A stretch of DNA of 64,000 bases from Takakia lepidozioides (GCA_030704615.1 CM060732.1:74441053-74505052), one strand, 5' to 3'; counted from the stretch's first letter, positions 1 through 11,208 are shown. Program-made: numbers and translations. Notes: a model not told the origin generated them from the sequence alone.

Positions 1-11
1 GTCCTTCCATA

Positions 12-596
12 GTGATGAAGTCATCTCCTCCAACCGTTTGGCCCGTGAAGGTGGGAACACATCTCAGATTTCAGGAGATTGAAATGCTGGAGGAGGCAGG
101 CTTTTCCCTTGCGAGACAACCCCAACTCCATGCATGTGCTACTACTTCTGCGTCCTCCCGGGTCCCCCTGGCAAATCCTGACTTGTGGCCAACCACACGA
201 GATGGAAAGCTCGTTCGGCGTTTCCCTCCAACCGCTGAACACTTTGACAAAGTGGAGTCCGCGAGAATGCTCCAAGCTCGTGTTGGAAGCACCACGGAAA
301 TGCCCGATCCAGGATATGGTCGGGTATTCATAATCATCACTTCCACATCTGCTGTTCATGACAGGACCTACGACATCACGGTTTCCAATTTCCCCAATTG
401 CACATGTCCTGATTTTGTGAATATGCTATCAACCAGTTTGGGCAAGAGAGGTAAATTCATACCCTGCAAACATTTGTATTTCATATTTTTGAAGAGGATG
501 GTTTGCGATCCCAAACGTGACAACTTCATTCACCAGGCCACTATGAGTTTCAACGAGGTCGATACTCTATTGCAGCGGGATACAACACATGGGTAG
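12..596 (+). CDS. SWIM zinc-finger protein fragment (MULE/FAR1-type)
   Basis: An open frame of 194 codons. Its C-terminal half contains Cys-x-Cys (CTC, about residue 130) followed by Cys-x-His (CKH, about residue 152), which is the SWIM zinc-finger pattern. SWIM domains occur in MULE transposases, in FAR1-type proteins derived from them and in a few other nuclear proteins, where they bind DNA or protein. The preceding part (GYGRVFIIITSTSAVHDRTY) looks like the strand that normally leads into a SWIM domain. No DDE catalytic region is visible, but the window begins just upstream, so the reading frame may be the 3' exon of a larger gene. The ATG at 12 may therefore be internal. It could be a transposase relic or a domesticated gene; I cannot tell which. 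Confidence 0.5.
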   Translation: MMKSSPPTVWPVKVGTHLRFQEIEMLEEAGFSLARQPQLHACATTSASSRVPLANPDLWPTTRDGKLVRRFPPTAEHFDKVESARMLQARVGSTTEMPDPGYGRVFIIITSTSAVHDRTYDITVSNFPNCTCPDFVNMLSTSLGKRGKFIPCKHLYFIFLKRMVCDPKRDNFIHQATMSFNEVDTLLQRDTTHG

Positions 597-599
597 CAT

Positions 600-1079
600 C
601 AACTATGCAATGTGGTATGTGGACGACCATGATTTGAAATGTGTAATTCACATCAATTCGTCGGCGGTGCAATGATATGGCCTCCAACTATACTGAGTGA
701 GCTCTGAGTGGCAACTTTTAAAAGCACATTTGTCATTGCACCGTTCGAAGTCTACATGTCTTGCTGTCGCTATGCACTACAATCATCTTTTGAAGATGAT
801 CCTAACTCTCATTGTTATTTGAGGAGGGAGGAAGGTCTTCCCGTGGCAGCCTCTATGGCGCATACTTTGTGAGGATATTTTCTCGTCCTCGTAATTGTAA
901 AAGTGAAACAAGCATTTGTAATTGCACAATGTTGGATGCTACAATTGTAGGCCTCATGGTAGTCTTGATTCTATTTAGGCAAGATTCCTTGCATTAATTC
1001 CACGGTCATAGGACCATCCTCGGTTATAGGCGGCGCATATTAATGCTGACGTGACAGATGACAGACAGTGCCACGTCAT
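600..1079. other. No recognisable feature
   Basis: Between the SWIM fragment and the GC-rich palindromic block I see only short chance reading frames. No repeat structure or splice-supported exon was recognised. Confidence 0.5.
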
Positions 1080-1230
1080 CATTTGCCGCCACATCAGCAT
1101 GCTGACATGACGCTCACGCCACGTCAGCGTGGGTGCAGGCTCACGCCACGTCAGCTGGCGTGAGCGTACGCTCACACCACGTCACTCTTGCGTGAGCGTA
1201 CGCTCGCGCGCTCACGCGCAACGCTCACGC
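1080..1230. repeat. GC-rich palindromic CACGTCAGC/GTGAGCG array
   Basis: Irregular copies of CACGCCACGTCAGC and GTGAGCG occur in both orientations. They include a perfect 16-bp palindrome (GTGAGCGTACGCTCAC) at 1160-1175, and a second GTGAGCGTACGCTC runs from about 1192. The block abuts the end of a retroelement gag fragment and may be subterminal DNA of another transposon. Confidence 0.6.
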
Positions 1231-1630
1231 CATTGCGTCGTTGCCAGCAAAAACACATTTGCTAAGGTGGGTTGGGCCGCTTGTAGGAGAGTTGCATCCC
1301 GCACCCTTCTCCTCAGCTCCTTGTCCAATATCCCATACCAAAATTGGACTGCCTCAGCTTCTGTAACCCCTTGGGTTACATTTATGAAGCGCCTCATGCG
1401 AGTGAAAGCCTCCCTCAAGTTCTCAGTAAGCTTCCGTTGGAACTCTTGCAAGCTCCTCAACTTCTCTGTCCTCACCCCTTGACAGTTCCTTCTCAACTCT
1501 TCGAAGAACTCCACAATAGGGTTGAAAGCAGGCACCGCCACTGGTGCTGGTGTAGCAGTAGCTTGGGTGGACGTCGTAGTTGCTGTACCACTAGTCCCAC
1601 TACTGCTCGTGGAAGCTGCTGTTGTAGGTA
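1212..1630 (-). pseudogene. Foreign retrotransposon gag fragment fused to integrase end
   Basis: On the minus strand, a Ser/Thr/Ala-rich linker leads into a gag-like capsid segment (NPIVEFFEELRRNC, then FINVTQGVTEAEAVQFWYGI). The frame is continuous with the integrase C-terminus of the neighbouring gypsy element, so the two are fused without a stop after about 1737. Gag normally begins a retroelement polyprotein, so this order is abnormal. It indicates recombination between two elements, or an insertion that replaced the integrase tail and 3' LTR. The fragment ends in the GC-rich palindromic block near 1212. Confidence 0.6.
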
Positions 1631-2570
1631 ACCATAAAACAATTTCCCCATCCTGGAAAGATTTTTCTTTCCCTTCGGATATTCTTTTTCTTCGTTGTTC
1701 TTGAATTCATGCCATGTTATCTGCAGCGTCTGCCCGAACTTCTTCCAGATGAAATAACTCATGTTCCCTGACTCGTAGAGATTCCTCTAAACCCCATCGT
1801 TCATGAGTTCCGGTTCGTAGTGTGGGTATCATGCATTCAATGGGTAATAGTGCCTTTGCTCCATACACCAGTTGAAATGGTGTATGTTTCGTGGTCACCT
1901 TGTATGATGTTCTGAATGCCCATAGTGTTGTGTTCAATTTGGTGTCCCAATCTGTACGATTGGCATTTACTATCTTGGTTAAGATAGTGCATAATATCTT
2001 GTTGGTAGATTCGGCCTGGCCATTTCCTTGGGGATAGTAAGCAGTGCTCTTGTGATGTACGATCATGAACTCCTCCGTCAAGCATTTTATGGCATCGTTT
2101 ATAAAATGTGATCCTTGATCACTTACAAATTCCAGTGGGCAACCAAATCGTGTGATGATGTTTTCATATAAGAATTTGGCTGTCGACCTGGCAGTGTTGT
2201 CTCTTAGCGCCTTGGCCTCTACCCATTTGGTAGTGTAGTCAGTGGCTGTGAGAATGTATTGGTTCTGTGTGTACCTTGCTGGAGGTTTAATGGGTCCCAC
2301 GAAGTCTAGTCCCCAGCGTTGAAATGGTTATGTTGGTAGTATTGGGTGAATAGTACCCTTCCCAATTCGTTCTACTAGCCCATCCTCTGGCAAACATCAC
2401 ACTGTTGACAGAGTTCATAAGTGTCTCCAAATACAGTAGGCCACCAGTAACCTACTAATAATATCTTCTTTGCTGTCAGGTCAGAACTGAAGTGTCCTCC
2501 TGCAATTTCTTTGTGTAGCTCTTGCATCACTGTTTTGGCTTGTTCTCAATCACACACCTTCTCATTATGA
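1630..2570 (-). pseudogene. gypsy integrase (zinc finger, DDE core, C-terminal domain)
   Basis: The HHCC zinc finger is readable between about 2560 and 2395 (HKEIAGGHF, then CQQCDVCQRMG). The catalytic core shows the first Asp in the [12 protein letters not shown] segment, the second in VSDQGSHF and the Glu in NGQAES, so the DDE triad is present. The zinc finger and core are separated by in-frame stops (after QRMG, about 2395) and a frame change near 2330. After ADNMA the frame meets a TGA at about 1735, where family members usually have Trp, and then resumes as a GPY/F-like tail (FQDGEIVLWL) that runs straight into the foreign gag piece. Integrase inserts retroelement cDNA into the host chromosome; this copy cannot be made as one protein. 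Confidence 0.8.
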
Positions 2571-2773
2571 GAATTCCCTTGATTACTGTGTATGGCTTGC
2601 TTTTAATTGAAAGCTTTCTCCTGTCATCTTTGGTGAAGTCTTCAGGAAATTTTCATGTGTTCAGATAGTATTTGATTGGCCATTGCCAATCGTCCGGATC
2701 TTGATCTTGATTCTGAATGTATTCTGATTCTTCCTTGGTAACTGTATAAACTCCAATACTGGCCAATTCTTGA

Positions 2774-3245
2774 TTATTTGGCTCTTTCCGTGGTGCTATA
2801 GTTCTTCTCAGCTGCTGTCAGCAATCTGCTTGCATAATAGATTGGTGAATCTATTGTGCCTGTCACATTTTGGGCCAGAACTGCCCCCAAAGCAATGCCT
2901 GATGCATCACTGTGTACATGAAATGGTAGATCCCATCTTGGATTTATTAGAATTGGTGTTGTTGTGAGTGCCATTTTTAGTGAATCAAATGATTCTTGGC
3001 AAGCTGGAGACCATCGGTATTCGGCATCTTTCTTCAGTAGTCTATAGACTGGTGCCGCTCTGTGAGCATATTTGGCCATGTACCTTCTGTAATAGCTTGT
3101 CTATCCCAGAAATCTCTTGAGTTTCTTGGGATTTTCTGGTGGTGGTATTTTCTAGATAACATCCACTTTCTTTGGATCCACCAGAATTCCCTGTTGGCAC
3201 ACAATGTGTCCCAACAGTAATCCTAAATTCACACAAAATGTACAT
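2774..3245 (-). pseudogene. gypsy RT thumb and RNase H
   Basis: The 3079-2774 segment has the RNase H core of gypsy elements (HVHSDASGIALGAVLAQ, then YYASRLLTAAEKNYSTTERAK), including the first catalytic Asp. The 3245-3080 part encodes the RT-RNase H connection but only in shifted frames (around FLG and TSYYR), so at least one frameshift or stop separates it from the RT segment. RNase H degrades the RNA strand of the RNA-DNA hybrid during reverse transcription. Confidence 0.75.
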
Positions 3246-3870
3246 TTTCCCGGATGAGACTTACTCCATTGTTTCTGCAGGCGTGTAGGCAAAGTTTTAA
3301 CTGTGCCAAGTGTTTGGATTTCTGTCCGAAGACACTGAAATAATCCAAAAATACCTGCATAAAATCGTTGAGATAATTCTTGAATATCTCAGATACTGCT
3401 CGCTGAAACGTGGCTGGTGCGTTGCAAAGTCCAAATGGCATGACTTCGTAAGCATAGGCTCCCCATTCAGTGATGAATGCGGTCTTTTCTTGGTCTTCTT
3501 CTGCCATCTGCACCTGGTTGTACCTACTGAACACATCCATGAATGAGTACATCTCATGTCCTGCCACTGTGTCCAACACTATTTCTGTGAAAGATAGTGG
3601 AAATGGGTCTTTCTTGGTTCTTGCGTTTAATTTGCAGTAGTCCACACATACTCGTAATTTTCCATTCTCCTTGGGTACTATCACAATGGGTGATAACCAT
3701 TGTGGTGTCTCTACTGGGTATATGAATCCTGCATCCAGTAATTTCTTGATTTCTTCCCAAACTTTAGCTGCATAGTTGGGGTTCATTCTGTAACGGTTCT
3801 GACGAATTGGTTTCGTGTCAACTTCCAATTCAATTCGGTGCTGACAGATGTTGGAAGGTATACCCTTCAA
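3229..3870 (-). pseudogene. gypsy reverse transcriptase, active site altered
   Basis: Canonical gypsy RT blocks are present: KPIRQNRYRMNPNYA, AGFIYPVETPQWLSPIVIVPKENGKLRVCVDY, SFMDVFSRYNQ and MPFGLCNAPATFQR. The usual catalytic YxDD/FxDD box reads FLDY (VFLDYFSVF) at about 3355. The second essential Asp is therefore replaced by Tyr and polymerase activity is not expected. A TAA stop at about 3875 separates this segment from the preceding polyprotein. The segment ends at about 3230 with a frame break into the RNase H region. Confidence 0.85.
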
Positions 3871-3876
3871 ATCTTT

Positions 3877-4326
3877 TTAGTTCCAGGCAAATACATCTTT
3901 GTATTCAATGAATAATGCAGTGGCTTCTTGTAGAAATGATTCTCCGAGACCTGCACTTACTCGTATTATCTGTGGTTCTTCCACTGTTCCCAAATTCACT
4001 TGAATCAATTGAGTTTCTTCCGTTACTGTCCATCCTGCAATCTCCTGTCCGATGGTTACAATCGTGGCAGGTACTTCACTGATTTTAATGTCCTCTTCTC
4101 TTTCTTGATAAAAACGGGCAGGGTGTTGAGGTGTGTCCATAGCTTCTTCCTCAGGATCTTCCGTTCTCGGAGTATTCGGTTCTCCTTGGGTGTTCACCAT
4201 GTGACATCCTACTGTTGTGGTATGTTTGACCACTAATTGCCCAATAGGTTCCAACTGTGGATGTGCTGCATATACTGTGGCTTCTTCTTCATCCGACAGT
4301 CCACTGGACCAATCATACTCTTCCAC
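3877..4326 (-). pseudogene. gypsy protease-RT linker region
   Basis: An acidic 149-codon stretch ends in a segment typical of the sequence just before RT in gypsy polyproteins (EATALFIEYKDVFAWN). It is closed by TAA immediately before KDLKGIP, which is the start of the RT homology. The polyprotein is normally continuous here, so the stop is an inactivating change. Confidence 0.65.
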
Positions 4327-4459
4327 TATGCAAGGTCATTTCTCTCGTGGAATGGTACCTTGTTGCTTCGTAGTGATAGTGACTTGTTCTGATCCAATTT
4401 TTGATCGTGAGAGTTTGATTTCCCCAATCATGGTGTGATTGGGCTTGTGTTAACCATGG

Positions 4460-6380
4460 TCAGCCAAGTAGTAGCGAATATCCTTCTGCCACATCTTCCA
4501 TTCTGAGAATGGTTACTGATACTTCGTATACTAGTCCTGCTACTTCCATTGCAAGTTGTCTGATGATACCCAATGGCTGCACTTTTCGTTGATCGGCCAT
4601 TCGTACCGTGAATGGAGCAGGTTCCATGTGCCCCAATCCTAGTGACTTCTTCATCCTGTCTGTCATGATATTCACTCCGGATCCTCCATCGATGAGTACG
4701 TCCGTTACCAGTTTCCGTCCAATACGTACTTGTATTACTGGTATTGCTTCGTCGTAGTCTGGAGTTTGTTGTATAGTTGTGGGTTTAATCGTGTAAACTT
4801 CTGGTGTTGGTCTTTGTTTTGGTGTGGGGATCAATGCCTCAATTGCCCGAAATAAAGTTTTCTTGCAGTGTGGAGCAATTTTTAATAATTGTCCAATGGT
4901 AATTTGGGTCTTGGTTTGGCAGATTACTTCAGCCAATTCTGTTTCCGTGGTTGCGTTCGTGGTCTTCGTCGTTGGTCTGATTTGATTATCTGGAGTTGGC
5001 TCTCTAGAAGGTATATGGGTTCCTTCTTGCATTTGAGCTATGGCTTTGCTTACCTCCTGGTGTAAGCTCTTTTCTTCCTGCCATGCTGAACTTTCTGGAT
5101 ATTGTTTTTGTTCTTCTTCAATCTCCTTATCTGGAGGTTTTTGTTTCTTGGCCTGAGTTCGGGTTACCACAAGGGTATCCACTACAGGAGTTACCACACT
5201 CACGGCTACACTTGGTCCGGCTTCCATATTTCCCAATTCTGCCTCATGCTTGATTCGCAACTGGCATTCGTGTTTCCAGTATCCCTCTTTCTTACAATAG
5301 TGACATCTCGTGATTTGATTGTTTCTGGGTTGATGTTCTCTATCCCGTGGTGGATAGTCATCTCGTGGCCTCTGATAACAATTACCCATATTGTATCGTC
5401 TTGGTCCATCTGATCCTCCCCGTTGGACTTGGACTTGGTGTACCCCCACCTCTCGTGTGTACCCACTCTTCTTGGCCCGTTGATTGTAAATACAATGGCT
5501 GGTATTATGATTGTTCATATGGCAAATATCACAGTATTTGTCTTTCATGTGACATTCTGTTGCCAAGTGTCCTGTAGTCCCGCATTTGTGACACCATGTT
5601 GCCTTTCGTGGCCCTTCATCTTTAAAATTCTTGATAGCCTCTGCTATCTTCTGATCCAAAGTGGTTTTGTCAATCACTTCTTTATTCTTTTGCTTGGGTT
5701 TTTCTTCATCATCAGAGTCTTCTTCTTCCAAGGGATCCTTGGAATCTTTACTTTTGCTCTGATGAAATCCCAATTCCAATTTCTTTGCAGTTCCTACTGC
5801 TTCAGCCAAAGTGTTGTTAGGCATGACGAAGTCCATTGATGAACCATGATTTCTGCAAGTCGTCACCTGGTGCTTGAGGTAGCTTCCTGATCAGAGTCTT
5901 CATTCTCTCCAGGTAGTCAACTACCAATTCTTTCTTTTTCTGTCTCAAGTTCTGTAATCCTTTGAAGATTTCAGACGTGGATTTGTTGGATCTATATCGT
6001 TCTTGGCATGCGGCTCTTATATCCGCCCAATTTGCATAGTGATTGGCTGGAAAGGTTGCCAACCATTCAATGCCTTTTCTGGCCATTGAACAAGGAAATA
6101 ATCGGATCTTTTCCTGATCTGTTGCTTCATTGTAAATGGTGCACATGTTCTCAAATTGATTAAGATGGATATCCGGGTCAGATTTCCCATCATATAAAGG
6201 AAACGGCGGTCTGGTTTTGCTTGCTGCTAAAGCCATTGGTGCTGCTGGTGCAACCGGCTGTCCAAACTGGAATGGTCCCGCTGCTGCTGGCTGTGTTGGT
6301 GTTGGGATTGTCAAGGCTAGTGGTGTTGCTGGTGTTTGTCTTCCAAACAATGATTCAAAACTAGGAGGTCCTTGTCCCAA
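4460..6380 (-). pseudogene. gypsy gag capsid, zinc knuckles and protease
   Basis: 6380-5817 encodes the capsid-like gag region (DGKSDPDIHLNQFENM, then WLATFPANHYANWADIRAA). A frameshift at about 5830 leads to 5866-4460. That part holds three zinc-knuckle-like motifs (CHKCGTTGHLATEC, CDICHMNNHNTSHC and CHYCKKEGYWKHEC) and then the protease active site (DVLIDGGSGVNIM, about 4690). The third knuckle has Tyr where His is expected. The frame ends at a TGA in LLLG-stop-PWL, where gypsy elements usually have Arg (CGA), consistent with a C-to-T change. Gag packages the RNA and the protease cuts the polyprotein. Confidence 0.85.
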
Positions 6381-6458
6381 GGATAGCCGTCTTCCAACTG
6401 CTCTCCCTACTAAGCTTAATGAATCTTTAAAAGCTTTGAGTGCAGTCCTGGTTATCTT

Positions 6459-7460
6459 TTATGGAGAAGTAGTTTCACTTCTTTCACCTTCTTCACTCAG
6501 AATATTCTCAAATTTTTCTTCCAATATTTCAGCAAAACCTCGGTTTGGACTTGTTACTGTAGAAGGTCCTTCAGATCTTTCTTGTGGTAACCATTCGCCA
6601 AATGCATTACTTGCAAATCCTTCTGGTGTAGTGTTCTCACTTTCCAAAGATCCGATTTCCTGATCTTCTGGTTTATCATTGTCAATTTGTCTTGATGCCT
6701 CACCTTGAATAATATTCAAGTTTTGTAATTCCGGGAACTCTTTTCTCAACCGAGCTTCCTTTTCTGCAGCATATTTCTCTATTCTTTCAGCTCTGTCTTA
6801 CTTAGCTTTTTCCGTAATTTCCTCATTCATTCCCACATCATATACAGAATTCCTTTTCAGCACCTTTAATAAGCCTTGGTATGTCAGTAAAGAAAATTAT
6901 AGTGGTCTCTACCCTTTCTCCAAGATTTACACTATCTTGCCAGAATCCGTATCACGACTTAATTTTCCTTTACTGATTGATCACCAATCTTTTAATGGGC
7001 ACAATAATACCATTTGTCTTTCTCAGTGTATCTGACTTGTAACAAGTCTTTGGGTATCCAGTACTCTACTGTTTCTATGATCATATGACAATATTCATTA
7101 ATTTGAACATCCTTCCCTGAAAATATAACTAGTGTAGCAAACTTTTCTAATTGAGATTAGAGTAATCAATAAAGCTAGACGAGACAACCATTCTTCACTT
7201 CTGATTCTACATTCCCAAGGTGCTCGTGTAATACTAATCACTCCTCCCTTTAATCCCCATTTGTCATCTTCTTTCGCAGTTGAAAGAAAGATCTTATGTT
7301 GTATTGCTACTGGTAATCCATGAAATTTTTTCAGGAATGCTTTCCATTCCTCTGCTTCCGTTGACTCGTTCTTTTGTGATTTCAAGAAATCACTGAGTAG
7401 CCATCCTTCCTTGAGTTCACTTGAACTCAACATACCGTTAGTCCCCAATATGGTCGCCAA
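6459..7460 (-). pseudogene. gypsy 5' coding region (N-terminal gag)
   Basis: Two open stretches lie between the presumed LTR and the capsid. The first, 7460-7098, begins at the primer-binding site; its first real Met is a few codons in (GMLSSSELKEGW). The second is 6749-6459 and is Glu-rich. About 350 bases between them (6750-7097) are broken by stops. I infer N-terminal gag from position only, because no conserved motif is recognised. Confidence 0.5.
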
Positions 7461-7461
7461 A
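7444..7461 (-). other. Probable primer-binding site
   Basis: The minus strand reads TTGGCGACCATATTGGGG directly after a potential LTR end (GGTTAACA). Plant gypsy elements carry tRNA-complementary sites of the form TGGCGNC...GGGGA at this position. The tRNA was not identified. Confidence 0.5.
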
Positions 7462-8391
7462 TGTTAACCGCTGGTTTATGACTTAGACAAAATAGGCTCT
7501 CAACTCTACAACCCATTTCCCAAGACATGCAACAGAGGTTGTCCGACGGTATGCCTTCTGAAACGATTACAGAGTAATCGTTTGAAAGATAGCTAATCCT
7601 TGGTAGTCGTATGAATCAACATCTCGGTAGGTTGCTTAATCCTATTAATTAAGTTCAACCCACAGTCTCATCAGCTAAAAGGTCTTAGTCGGAAAGGCTG
7701 GAGCCTCTTTGTTCATACAATCATACAGTATTCAAGACAACAAGATCTATTCTGAGATGATACACATTCTCACCATCTCGCGTTCTCTCATAATGCACAT
7801 TCTCTCCATCTCACGTTCACTCTACATAGAGATACTTGGAATAGCATGGCTTTACTTCAGAGTTCATCACATCATAGCATAAGTACACATCGAATTACAT
7901 TGAGTCCACTGGATACACACTGATCACGGATACCTTCTAAGTTGCGTGCAGCCCTTTTATACTATGCTCGAAAGATCCGTTACAGCCTGCAGTCGTTAAC
8001 GACCGTTGCCTAACTGCCTATGCAACCTAAAGGGTTTGCCAAAAAAGTGGCTCGTGGTAGTGGTCGTGACTTTTGGTCGTGTGCCATAGTGGTACACGGT
8101 CCACGGTCCTTCACTACTTCCTCTATTAGTAAAAGCCTATGCTATTGTGGCCGTGTGTTATCGTGGTTCACGGCCCACTGCTGCTACACTACCCACTACT
8201 GCTCCCGTGGTAGTGTACCCTTGTTCCGCCATTTGCTAAGTGCCGCGCACTTAGCCTTTTCTGCCTGTGACCAGGTAGTGTAAACCAATCACTACCCGGT
8301 ATGTCCCATCGTGACTCTCGCTGTCTGGCCCTCGTAGCTGTGTCATACTTAGCCGTTATCAACCACCATGGAGAAATACAACAATCTGCCA
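7462..8391 (-). repeat. Probable 5' LTR of the gypsy element
   Basis: On the minus strand the segment starts TGTGGCAGATTG (8391) and ends GGTTAACA (7462), giving the TG...CA ends of an LTR. It abuts the primer-binding-site-like sequence. It has no long coding frame. The partner LTR is missing, so the outer boundary is inferred. Confidence 0.45.
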
Positions 8392-8399
8392 CAACCTAT

Positions 8400-9365
8400 A
8401 GACAAGTCCACTCAACCAGCACATTTTGAAATAATCAGACGCAGCTTGCCTGCACCTCAAATAAATCCAACCCCGCTTGGCACCTACTGCCCCAACACCC
8501 CACACCCAAATCACTGTTAGCCACACCCACTAGGCCACTCCATCACCCAATAGACATCCTAACACATAGTCAAATGCTTCCCCCAAACCCACTACACAAA
8601 GAATTACATGCACCCCTCAGCATTTCTAGCCTCCTATCAGTTGATGATAACAAGTACTACTGTCATACCCAATATGTTCAAACACACTCACTGCCCTGCC
8701 CTAATCACTGACCATCCTGCCTAGCCTCACACCATTACAATAGCCACCCCACATTCACTTCCACACAACCCCAAAGTACACAACATTAATATCCACTTAG
8801 CACTAAGCCCCCCCAACTTCACCAGATGTTGTCCCCCACATAACCATGGCCACCTCCAGATCGCCCAAATTCCAGCCTCCATCACTTCCCTGTCCCCCCA
8901 GACAATCGGCACGTTACACAATGTTGCAACACTTTGTAAAGATATGCTTGATGCTATGTGGGAGCACACACATATATACAAAACTGTGTCTTGTAAGCAT
9001 ATTGGACAACAAAGAGGTATTGACTTGTCTGGCCCTAGGCCCATGGACAACAAATGGGGTAGGGGTAGGGCATGGAAGGAGGAAAGGAAGATAACAGAAT
9101 TTAGGCGATCACCATACAGAATTGGGACCCATCTTGTCCATTTACGTGATTGAGCTGTCCTTAAAGAAGCATTTACTTGATCCAAAGTAGGCTGGGAGGA
9201 GTTTGTTGATATATGAGCTATTGGGGTTGTGTGTGTTGAGTTTAGTTTCTTGTAGTAGTAGGATATGCGGGGGTGTAGAGTCTGTGAGATGAATCAGGCT
9301 CTGAATGCTAGTGGCAAGTGATCCTACATTCCAAGTTATTATGTGGAGTGAGTGTGCGTTCTGTG
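8400..9365 (-). mobile_element. LINE endonuclease-region relic
   Basis: On the minus strand near 9350-9190 a frame reads IITWNVGSLATSIQSLIHLT, then PHILLLQETKLN. This is the start of an APE-type endonuclease domain of non-LTR retrotransposons, with the Asn of the WN motif and the Glu of QET. Beyond about 9150 the frame is broken by stops and only CT-rich, Pro-coding sequence like that of LINEs remains. It appears to be a truncated copy separate from the RNase H piece at 11.4-12.3 kb, because the order of the two is inverted relative to an intact element. Confidence 0.55.
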
Positions 9366-9540
9366 AGGAGGGGGTGTGCGGGTGTTGGAGGATCTAGGAG
9401 GTTCTGGAGGTGGTGTTCTGATGGGGCTGTGTGTGCAGGGTGAGGGGGTGGGTGGTGTTGTCACGGGTGGGGGTTGATATCCTGGGATGTCTGCCTTGGC
9501 TTGGAGGGTTGCATTGAAAATATTTTCGAAAGGGGATTGC

Positions 9541-9611
9541 TAAACCGTGAGCAGATTCCGTGAGCAGAAAATTCCGTGAGCAGAATTCTGCTCACGGATC
9601 TGCATGTGCTC
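9541..9611. repeat. CCGTGAGCAGA repeats with perfect 24-bp palindrome
   Basis: Three direct copies of CCGTGAGCAGA-like sequence are followed by its inverse. The last pair forms a perfect 24-bp palindrome at 9574-9597 centred on GAATTC, with arms CCGTGAGCAGAA and TTCTGCTCACGG. It may be the tip of a foldback element. Confidence 0.8.
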
Positions 9612-11208
9612 ACCTATAACTGCGGACACCTATTCGGCCTAGAGGACCTATTACTGCGGGTTGTGTCAAGTTTATCATGCACACGTCATTCATCGTTATG
9701 GATGAACGATGGATGAACGATGGATGAATGGGGGATGAAAGGATGTTCGACGAATGGTACATGGATGAATGTCGTTTGTAGATGAATGCAAAACTAAGAT
9801 GCATTTTTGAATAGTGGTTGCTAAATCCCCCCAGCTCTAGTGAAGGTGCATTCTTCAACACATTTCAGCCTATTTTTCTTCTGTTATCATAGTCGTCCCT
9901 ATTTTTTCATGTTGAATTCTGCAAGTTAGCTCGTTGGTGTATCTATGGTGGTTTTGGAGTGATTTTGACATGTTACTGCCAATGTGGCAACAGGAAAGTA
10001 TCGAAAAGATAACAGAGACGAGGAGACGCTCTGGAAGGAATACGTTTCCGACCCCAGTCAATGGTGGAACAATCTCCGCAAAAAGGTGAATGCCTGTAGG
10101 AAGCAGACGCAAGTCAACATATGAACTAGTGTGATAAGTAGGGTTGGGTATTTGAAGGAACAATTCTAGGATGTCATTGTCAGCTGCTAGCAGCAAGGCA
10201 AGGATGTAACATGATTTTCTGCAGAGGCATGGATATGTGAAGGAGCAGGGATAGAGTGTGGGTCTAGAATCATCTAAGAGGGCCGATTTTATTTGCAAGG
10301 GTTTCTTTTTTAACTTACAAAATACATTAGTGTTTTCCATAGATATCCATCAACACCTGGTCTGGTATATGACCAAGTACTCTCCCAAACGATACCAGAC
10401 TGGTCTGGTATCTAATACCGGTGCATATACCAGTACTGTATACCAGTCCTTCACCTATATACCAGTCCAACATTGATATTTACAGTTGTGCACTCCTATT
10501 GGAATCTGCACTTATTGTTGATATGATCATACATGTGTGCATTCATGTGCAGGACATGTGATCTTGATCTCTTGTAATGAAGGACACAGAAGGTCTTGGG
10601 GCAGAAGGAGGCATGCTATGGACAATCAGGGAGGAGGAAGGTGCTCGGTCTGTCACATTTTTGGATCCATATATGTGCAGTGGGTAGTTGGGTAGTTGGA
10701 TAGTTGGGCTACTATTGAGAGATTATATTCTTGAAAACACTCCACTTTTTTGTTGATCTGGAGGCACTGCACAGATTTGAAACAGGGAACCATTGTCTTC
10801 CTATCATATTTCCATCAATTGTCGAATTTGTTTTTTACCCAATCGGCTCGCGACACCGTGTATTTGTGCAAAATAATATATTCTCCATATTATAAATTAC
10901 ATATAAACGGTATTATATTTGAATTCATATAAACATAATAAGTTCAGTATACCTACAACACAAATTAAACCATTGTCCCCGTTCTCTGAAAAATAAAATA
11001 AAATAATAAAAAATTCATTTTAAATAAAATAAACAGAAAACAAATGCATATCCACGTGACACGTGGCTCATTGTGGCATGCGTGCGAGATAGCGTCGTCC
11101 CTACCCTTGTCATCATCTGAAATTGACACGTAGCAGTCCGGGGAGAGTCGTGTGTTGCTAGAAATCAGTCACGGACGTGACCAAAAACACGGTCATGTAT
11201 CTTGTTCA
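9612..11208. other. Intergenic, no gene recognised; ATACCAG cluster
   Basis: No coding region is supported here. A cluster of ATACCAG/CTGGTAT words lies at 10350-10470. It includes an inverted pair (GATACCAGA-CTGG-TCTGGTATC) at 10391-10412. Short GGATGAACGAT repeats lie at 9700-9780. The 10,850-11,040 stretch is strongly AT-rich. Confidence 0.5.

Larger units (their letters stand above)
1212..8391 (-). mobile_element. Degenerate Ty3/gypsy LTR retrotransposon
   Basis: Reading from high to low coordinates on the minus strand, the order is probable 5' LTR (8391-7462), primer-binding-site-like sequence, gag (7460-about 5300), aspartic protease (about 4700), RT (3870-3229), RNase H (about 3245-2774) and integrase (about 2570-1630). 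Integrase after RNase H is the Ty3/gypsy order. The element is dead: the polyprotein has several stops and frameshifts, the RT active site is altered, and no 3' LTR follows the integrase. Its low-coordinate end is a chimeric junction with another element's gag. The clade within Ty3/gypsy is uncertain. Confidence 0.85.

Noticed and set aside
8020-8392. Short frames in the presumed LTR (both strands)
   Set aside because: No known domain; they lie in a region better explained as an LTR.
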